Of a stretch of 64,000 nt of DNA, positions 61,156-64,000 are shown piece after piece. The DNA comes from Candidatus Woesebacteria bacterium (lineage in GTDB: Bacteria > Patescibacteriota > Microgenomatia > UBA1406 > GWC2-37-13), in assembly GCA_020429045.1 (NCBI GenBank), contig JAGQLS010000001.1, positions 111,439-175,438 of the forward strand. The letters run 5' to 3'. The notes beneath the pieces were generated by a model. It was not told the DNA's origin. It made no database searches and saw only the letters and a list, made by a program, of their open reading frames with translations. A program made the translations under genes and the position numbers. Position 1 is the first letter of the stretch; every line of letters starts with the position of its first letter.

Positions 61156-61338
61156 CTACGGGTTCCTGTTTTGCAACTCCTTAAAAATCTCCGTATCAAT
61201 ATGGAAATTGATGGGAATCGACTTCACCTGCTCATCTGTAGGGGTCTTTGAACGGATAGAAAACACTTCAAAAACCACCCATGCAATAATCGTTGCAAAC
61301 ACTGTCACCGCAATAAGCATGATATCCTTTTTTTTCAT
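61156..61338 (-). CDS. 60-residue single-span membrane protein of the pilus cluster
   Basis: One helix (IMLIAVTVFATIIAWVVFEVF) after a basic start (MKKKD), then a short polar tail ending KELQNRNP. It overlaps the pilO-like gene end by four bases. Its position directly after the pilO-like gene suggests a small assembly protein, similar in place to PilP-like or minor components, but no homology is visible. Confidence 0.72.
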   Translation of the reverse strand: MKKKDIMLIAVTVFATIIAWVVFEVFSIRSKTPTDEQVKSIPINFHIDTEIFKELQNRNP

Positions 61339-61970
61339 AAATAATAGCCTCCAATCAATAATGTTACCGTGTATCTTTCTTCGCCCGCTGCGTCTGCCGC
61401 CGCACTGTCGGATAAAATACTCACCGAATCGATACCTTTAAGTCTTCGTTGCGTAAGTAAACTACCTAAGAATGTGTCCATATTTTCAAACCCGCTTCCA
61501 ACAACCATATCTACCTGGAAATGCTGGTAGCTGTCTGTCGAGGCAATATTGCCAGTCCCACCTGTATCCAACACCTCGTCTCCAGATGCGTTGGGGTCGA
61601 CTGCAAGCACTATTTGCTCTGCAGTTATGCTGTTTATGAGCATTCCTGAATCTGAAGCGCTCTTGCGCACATCTTCGATGACCTTTGCGACGTTTGGTCT
61701 GTCTGGTAATGCCTCGTCAAGAAGCGGGAGTTGGTCTCGATACGATTCGGCAACCGACTGCAACTCGACAATCTTTAAAATTTTTGCATCCAGTTCGCGA
61801 TTGGCGAGTTTGAGATCTTGTAGTTCTTTTTGTAGGTTGAAAGCAGTAACTAAGTTTGGACGGATCGCAAACAACACAAACACAGAAAAAATTACAAAAA
61901 AGATAGTGTTATATGTATAATTTTGTGTCTTTTTATTTTGCAATAATTGTACTATTTTTTTTGTATCCAT
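61335..61970 (-). CDS. PilO-like type IV pilus assembly protein
   Basis: 211 residues: short cytoplasmic start, one membrane helix (IFFVIFSVFVLFAI, about 25-38), a periplasm-side coiled coil (LQKELQDLKLANRELDAKILKIVELQSVAESYRDQLPLLDEALPD) and a ferredoxin-like domain with repeated beta-alpha units. This is the architecture of PilO. The last strand ends YTVTLLIGGYYL. It is followed by the small membrane protein and preceded, 15 bases away, by the pilN-like gene. Platform subcomplex role is inferred from order and shape. Confidence 0.75.
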   Translation of the reverse strand: MDTKKIVQLLQNKKTQNYTYNTIFFVIFSVFVLFAIRPNLVTAFNLQKELQDLKLANRELDAKILKIVELQSVAESYRDQLPLLDEALPDRPNVAKVIEDVRKSASDSGMLINSITAEQIVLAVDPNASGDEVLDTGGTGNIASTDSYQHFQVDMVVGSGFENMDTFLGSLLTQRRLKGIDSVSILSDSAAADAAGEERYTVTLLIGGYYL

Positions 61971-61985
61971 ATATTTTTAGGCAAA

Positions 61986-62546
61986 TTAAGGATTAGTATT
62001 CTGGTCTGTGGTGGTTGTTTTCTTGCTTGCAACAAGAGACAAGGTCAAATCAAAACTATATTGTTCTTCAGATTTATTGACATTCGTGAGTTTCACATCT
62101 TTAAACGTACCATCGGTTATGAAAAATTGGTTGAGGGCGTCTATTGCATTTGAATCGGAAGAGAAACCATTGAGAACAATTGTTTTATTGCCATATTCGA
62201 GTGACTGAACAGTAATATCGTTTGAGATTGAAGAGAAAACGAAGCGAAGAGCATCTGCGTCTTGGTTTTGGGCTTGAATAATGGTATTGATATACTGGAT
62301 TTTCTTATCTACCGAATCGATGTGAGTGATAAGGGGTTCCGTTGCGGTAACAATGGATTCTTTTTGATTGAGTTGTTCTTTGAGATCGACGATATCCTGA
62401 TCCACTTTAAATCGAAAGAAAAAGACACAGATGGCGACAAACTGAGTAATCACGAGTATATACCGGAGATAGTGAACAGAAAAATAGATAATTTGGTCAA
62501 CAACATTTTTTTTCTTTTCCGGAAGTAAATTGATCAAATACTTCAT
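61986..62546 (-). CDS. PilN-like type IV pilus assembly protein
   Basis: 186 residues. Begins MKYLINLLPEKKKN (the INLLP element of PilN), then one membrane helix (YILVITQFVAICVFFF, about 30-45), a coiled coil and a C-terminal ferredoxin-like domain. In PilN the N-terminal INLLP peptide binds PilM; no pilM is in the window. Its ATG overlaps the rpsT stop by four bases. Together with the following pilO-like gene it forms the inner-membrane platform in type IV pilus systems. Confidence 0.8.
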   Translation of the reverse strand: MKYLINLLPEKKKNVVDQIIYFSVHYLRYILVITQFVAICVFFFRFKVDQDIVDLKEQLNQKESIVTATEPLITHIDSVDKKIQYINTIIQAQNQDADALRFVFSSISNDITVQSLEYGNKTIVLNGFSSDSNAIDALNQFFITDGTFKDVKLTNVNKSEEQYSFDLTLSLVASKKTTTTDQNTNP

Positions 62547-62797
62547 GTGGTTGTTGCCAATGTATTAACTTGCCTTTTGAGACGAGCTGCTTTATTTTTA
62601 TGAATTACATTCTCACGTTCCGCACGATCTATTGTTGCGTAAGCTTCGGCAACAAGTTGTTCTTTCTTTTTAGATTGCGGAGAAAGTTTTTTTGCTTTCT
62701 TGAAGACTTCTTTTATTTTTATTCTGTACAAATCATTTTTTGTTTCCCGTTTTTTCATTTGACGAGCACGCTTTTGCGCAGATGCAATATTTGCCAT
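62543..62797 (-). CDS. rpsT: ribosomal protein S20
   Basis: 84 residues, fully helical and basic: ANIASAQKRARQMKKRETKNDLYRIKIKEVFKKAKKL, then VAEAYATIDRAERENVIHKNKAARLKRQVNTLA. Typical S20, a primary 16S rRNA binder. Preceded by a strong Shine-Dalgarno AAGGAGGTG 13 bases upstream and a TATAAT five bases upstream. Its stop overlaps the pilN-like gene start by four bases, so a ribosomal gene heads the pilus operon. Confidence 0.95.
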   Translation of the reverse strand: MANIASAQKRARQMKKRETKNDLYRIKIKEVFKKAKKLSPQSKKKEQLVAEAYATIDRAERENVIHKNKAARLKRQVNTLATTT

Positions 62798-62802
62798 AAT
62801 CT

Positions 62803-62819
62803 ATTATATTCACCTCCTT
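62803..62819 (-). promoter_or_regulatory. ribosome site and -10-like box before rpsT
   Basis: AAGGAGGTG (62819-62811) is complementary to the 16S 3' end and lies 13 bases before the ATG at 62797, longer than usual; TATAAT (62808-62803) lies five bases before the ATG. The same pair of signals is found before lysS. Confidence 0.6.
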
Positions 62820-62833
62820 TTCTTGAAATCAAA

Positions 62834-63295
62834 TTATAGTGTAAATGTTTGTTCGAGGATGCGTTCGCCATAGCTTCCGCTAAATTTGAACACTCCGCTC
62901 ACGTCACCATCGATGCTGTGGTATCGGCACACTCCCGAAGAACAGGTGCCAAATGTTATATCTTCTTCAACTGATGACTCCCCTTTTGTGTCGATCGAAC
63001 CGAATAAACCTTCGATGCTTCCCGAGGTTGTATTATACGATAATTCATATTCGATTGTTTCGGTTCCTTCGGGAATATTGTCGATTGCGATGACCGCTTC
63101 GGTTTTTCCATCAATGGTCACAATAACAGACGAATCGACTGTTGGTATAATTTCTGCGGGTGTTTCAAACACAGTCTCGTCTGCCGACTTGTTGTTTGCA
63201 GAATTACTTTTGCTGCGGATAAAAAAACCGATAATAAAAAGAACTAAAATAACTCCCCCAATGATTACGAGCTGTTGCTTAGATATATTTTTCAT
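62834..63295 (-). CDS. membrane-anchored beta-rich protein
   Basis: 153 residues: N-terminal membrane helix (LVIIGGVILVLFIIGFFI), a polar Asn/Ser linker, then a beta-rich domain with TVDSSVIVTIDGKTEAVIAIDNIPEGTETIEYELSY and two cysteines in CSSGVC that could form a disulfide. The rest looks like a small Ig-like fold. Located outside the cytoplasm. It lies between glyS and rpsT on the same strand. Function unknown. Confidence 0.75.
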   Translation of the reverse strand: MKNISKQQLVIIGGVILVLFIIGFFIRSKSNSANNKSADETVFETPAEIIPTVDSSVIVTIDGKTEAVIAIDNIPEGTETIEYELSYNTTSGSIEGLFGSIDTKGESSVEEDITFGTCSSGVCRYHSIDGDVSGVFKFSGSYGERILEQTFTL

Positions 63296-63326
63296 AAAGA
63301 ATACAAATTATAACAAGGAATTATTT

Positions 63327-64000
63327 TCATTGTAGCTTATTTTTGAGGAAAGCAATAATTGAAGATAATGGAACACGCGACTGCTCCATGCTGTCACGAT
63401 CGCGGACCGTCACAGTTTGATCTTCGAGTGTCTGATAATCTATGGTCACGCAAAATGGTGTACCGATCTCGTCTTGATAGCGATACCGCTTGCCAATATT
63501 GCCACGATCGTCCCAATAGGCATGAAATGTGGATGAAAGAGTATCAAAAACCTTTTCTGCCTGTTTCACAAGTTCTGGCTTATTGGAAACCAAGGGAAAC
63601 ACTGCTACTTTGTACGGTGCGAGGTTGTATTGAAGTTTGAGATATGTTCGCGTGTCGTCTTTGCGATAGGCATTGCAGAGGATCATGAAAAAATTGCGAT
63701 TAAGTCCCCACGTGCTTTCGACAACATGCGGACTATATTTGGTATTTGTTTCTGGATCTTGATACTTGAGCTCTTTACCGCTGTGCTTCTCGTGCGTGGT
63801 GAGGTCGTAGTCTGTGCGATAGTGCAAGCCGCTAACCTCATCAAAGCCCCAGGGAAATTGATATTGCATATCCTCTGCCGCTTTTGCATAGAAAATGAGT
63901 TTGGAATGAGGCTTCCACCTGAGCACCTTTTTATCTATGCCGAGCAGATCCATGTACCAATGCTCTATTTTCTTCCTCCAGTCTTCAAATTGCTCTTTCC
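63327..64000 (-). CDS. glyS: glycyl-tRNA synthetase, C-terminal part (cut by window end)
   Basis: The frame is open to base 64000, so the gene continues beyond the window; about 224 codons are visible. It is the single-chain alpha2 type: FEDWRKKIEHWY, WGFDEVSGLHYRTDYDLTTHEKHSGKELKY, PHVVESTWGLNRNFFMILCNAY, LAPYKVAVFPLVSNKPELV and the anticodon-binding domain with YRYQDEIGTPFCVTIDYQTLEDQTVTVRDRDSMEQ. It charges tRNA-Gly. The ATG at 63953 is internal, since conserved residues continue upstream of it. Confidence 0.95.
   Translation of the reverse strand, partial: KEQFEDWRKKIEHWYMDLLGIDKKVLRWKPHSKLIFYAKAAEDMQYQFPWGFDEVSGLHYRTDYDLTTHEKHSGKELKYQDPETNTKYSPHVVESTWGLNRNFFMILCNAYRKDDTRTYLKLQYNLAPYKVAVFPLVSNKPELVKQAEKVFDTLSSTFHAYWDDRGNIGKRYRYQDEIGTPFCVTIDYQTLEDQTVTVRDRDSMEQSRVPLSSIIAFLKNKLQ

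Overview
The window looks like a piece of chromosome from a small-genome bacterium, most likely of the Candidate Phyla Radiation (Patescibacteria, possibly Microgenomates-like). This is inferred from gene content and from compact or rearranged enzymes: a stand-alone 5'-3' exonuclease in place of full DNA polymerase I, an alanyl-tRNA synthetase without its C-terminal domain, an IMP dehydrogenase without CBS domains, many gene fusions, a salvage-type purine cluster, and a glycyl-tRNA synthetase of the single-chain type. TGA behaves as a normal stop. No rRNA, CRISPR array, insertion sequence or prophage was seen. Many genes carry a TATAAT-like box only 5-10 bases ahead of the start codon, so leaderless transcripts seem common.

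Layout. 0-2.7 kb: cell-envelope genes (two GT4 glycosyltransferases, a FemAB-type aminoacyl transferase). 2.7-7.1 kb: HAD hydrolase, a DUF433/DUF5615 toxin-antitoxin pair, an unknown gene, and Lon. 7.3-10.3 kb: 2-oxoacid:ferredoxin oxidoreductase (korA, korB) with a VOC-fold gene between the subunits. 10.4-18 kb: two zinc-ribbon proteins, a ferredoxin, and a complete SUF iron-sulfur assembly set (sufC, sufB, sufD, sufS, sufU) interspersed with a second VOC protein, a DedA protein and an alpha/beta hydrolase. 18-21 kb: t6A tRNA-modification genes tsaD and a natural TsaC-TsaE fusion. 21-30 kb: FtsH, 5'-3' exonuclease with a clamp-binding tail, an ABC-2 exporter, SecA. 30-37 kb: exported proteins, NAD(P)HX dehydratase, AlaRS, a tRNA-binding protein and unknowns. 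37-39.1 kb: a DsbA-like protein whose thioredoxin domain appears circularly permuted, followed by two frameshifted genes. 39.1-42 kb: tRNA-Glu, GreA, and lysyl-tRNA synthetase fused to an HD phosphohydrolase-like domain.

42.7-51.7 kb is a purine salvage/clean-up neighbourhood: adenosine deaminase-like protein, CBS-less GuaB, GuaA, a phosphoribosyltransferase-like protein, an 815-residue protein joining an ITPase (Ham1-like) domain to a divergent IMP dehydrogenase-like barrel, a second phosphoribosyltransferase, and RdgB. 52.4 kb: SerRS. 53.7-59.3 kb (minus strand) is a tightly coupled three-gene operon of unknown role: an 1160-residue protein with ATP-grasp-like features, a SAM methyltransferase-like protein and an M20-type metallopeptidase, preceded by what reads as a classical leader-peptide attenuator. 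59.4-64 kb: a CopG-type antitoxin-like gene, a type IV pilus-like group (PilN, PilO, a small membrane protein, a fibronectin-type surface protein) co-transcribed with ribosomal protein S20, an anchored protein, and the end of glyS.

The strongest candidates for something undescribed are the attenuator-controlled ATP-grasp/methyltransferase/peptidase operon, the ITPase/IMPDH-like fusion inside the purine cluster, the LysRS-HD fusion, and the permuted DsbA. All function calls come from reading motifs by eye; no database search was possible.
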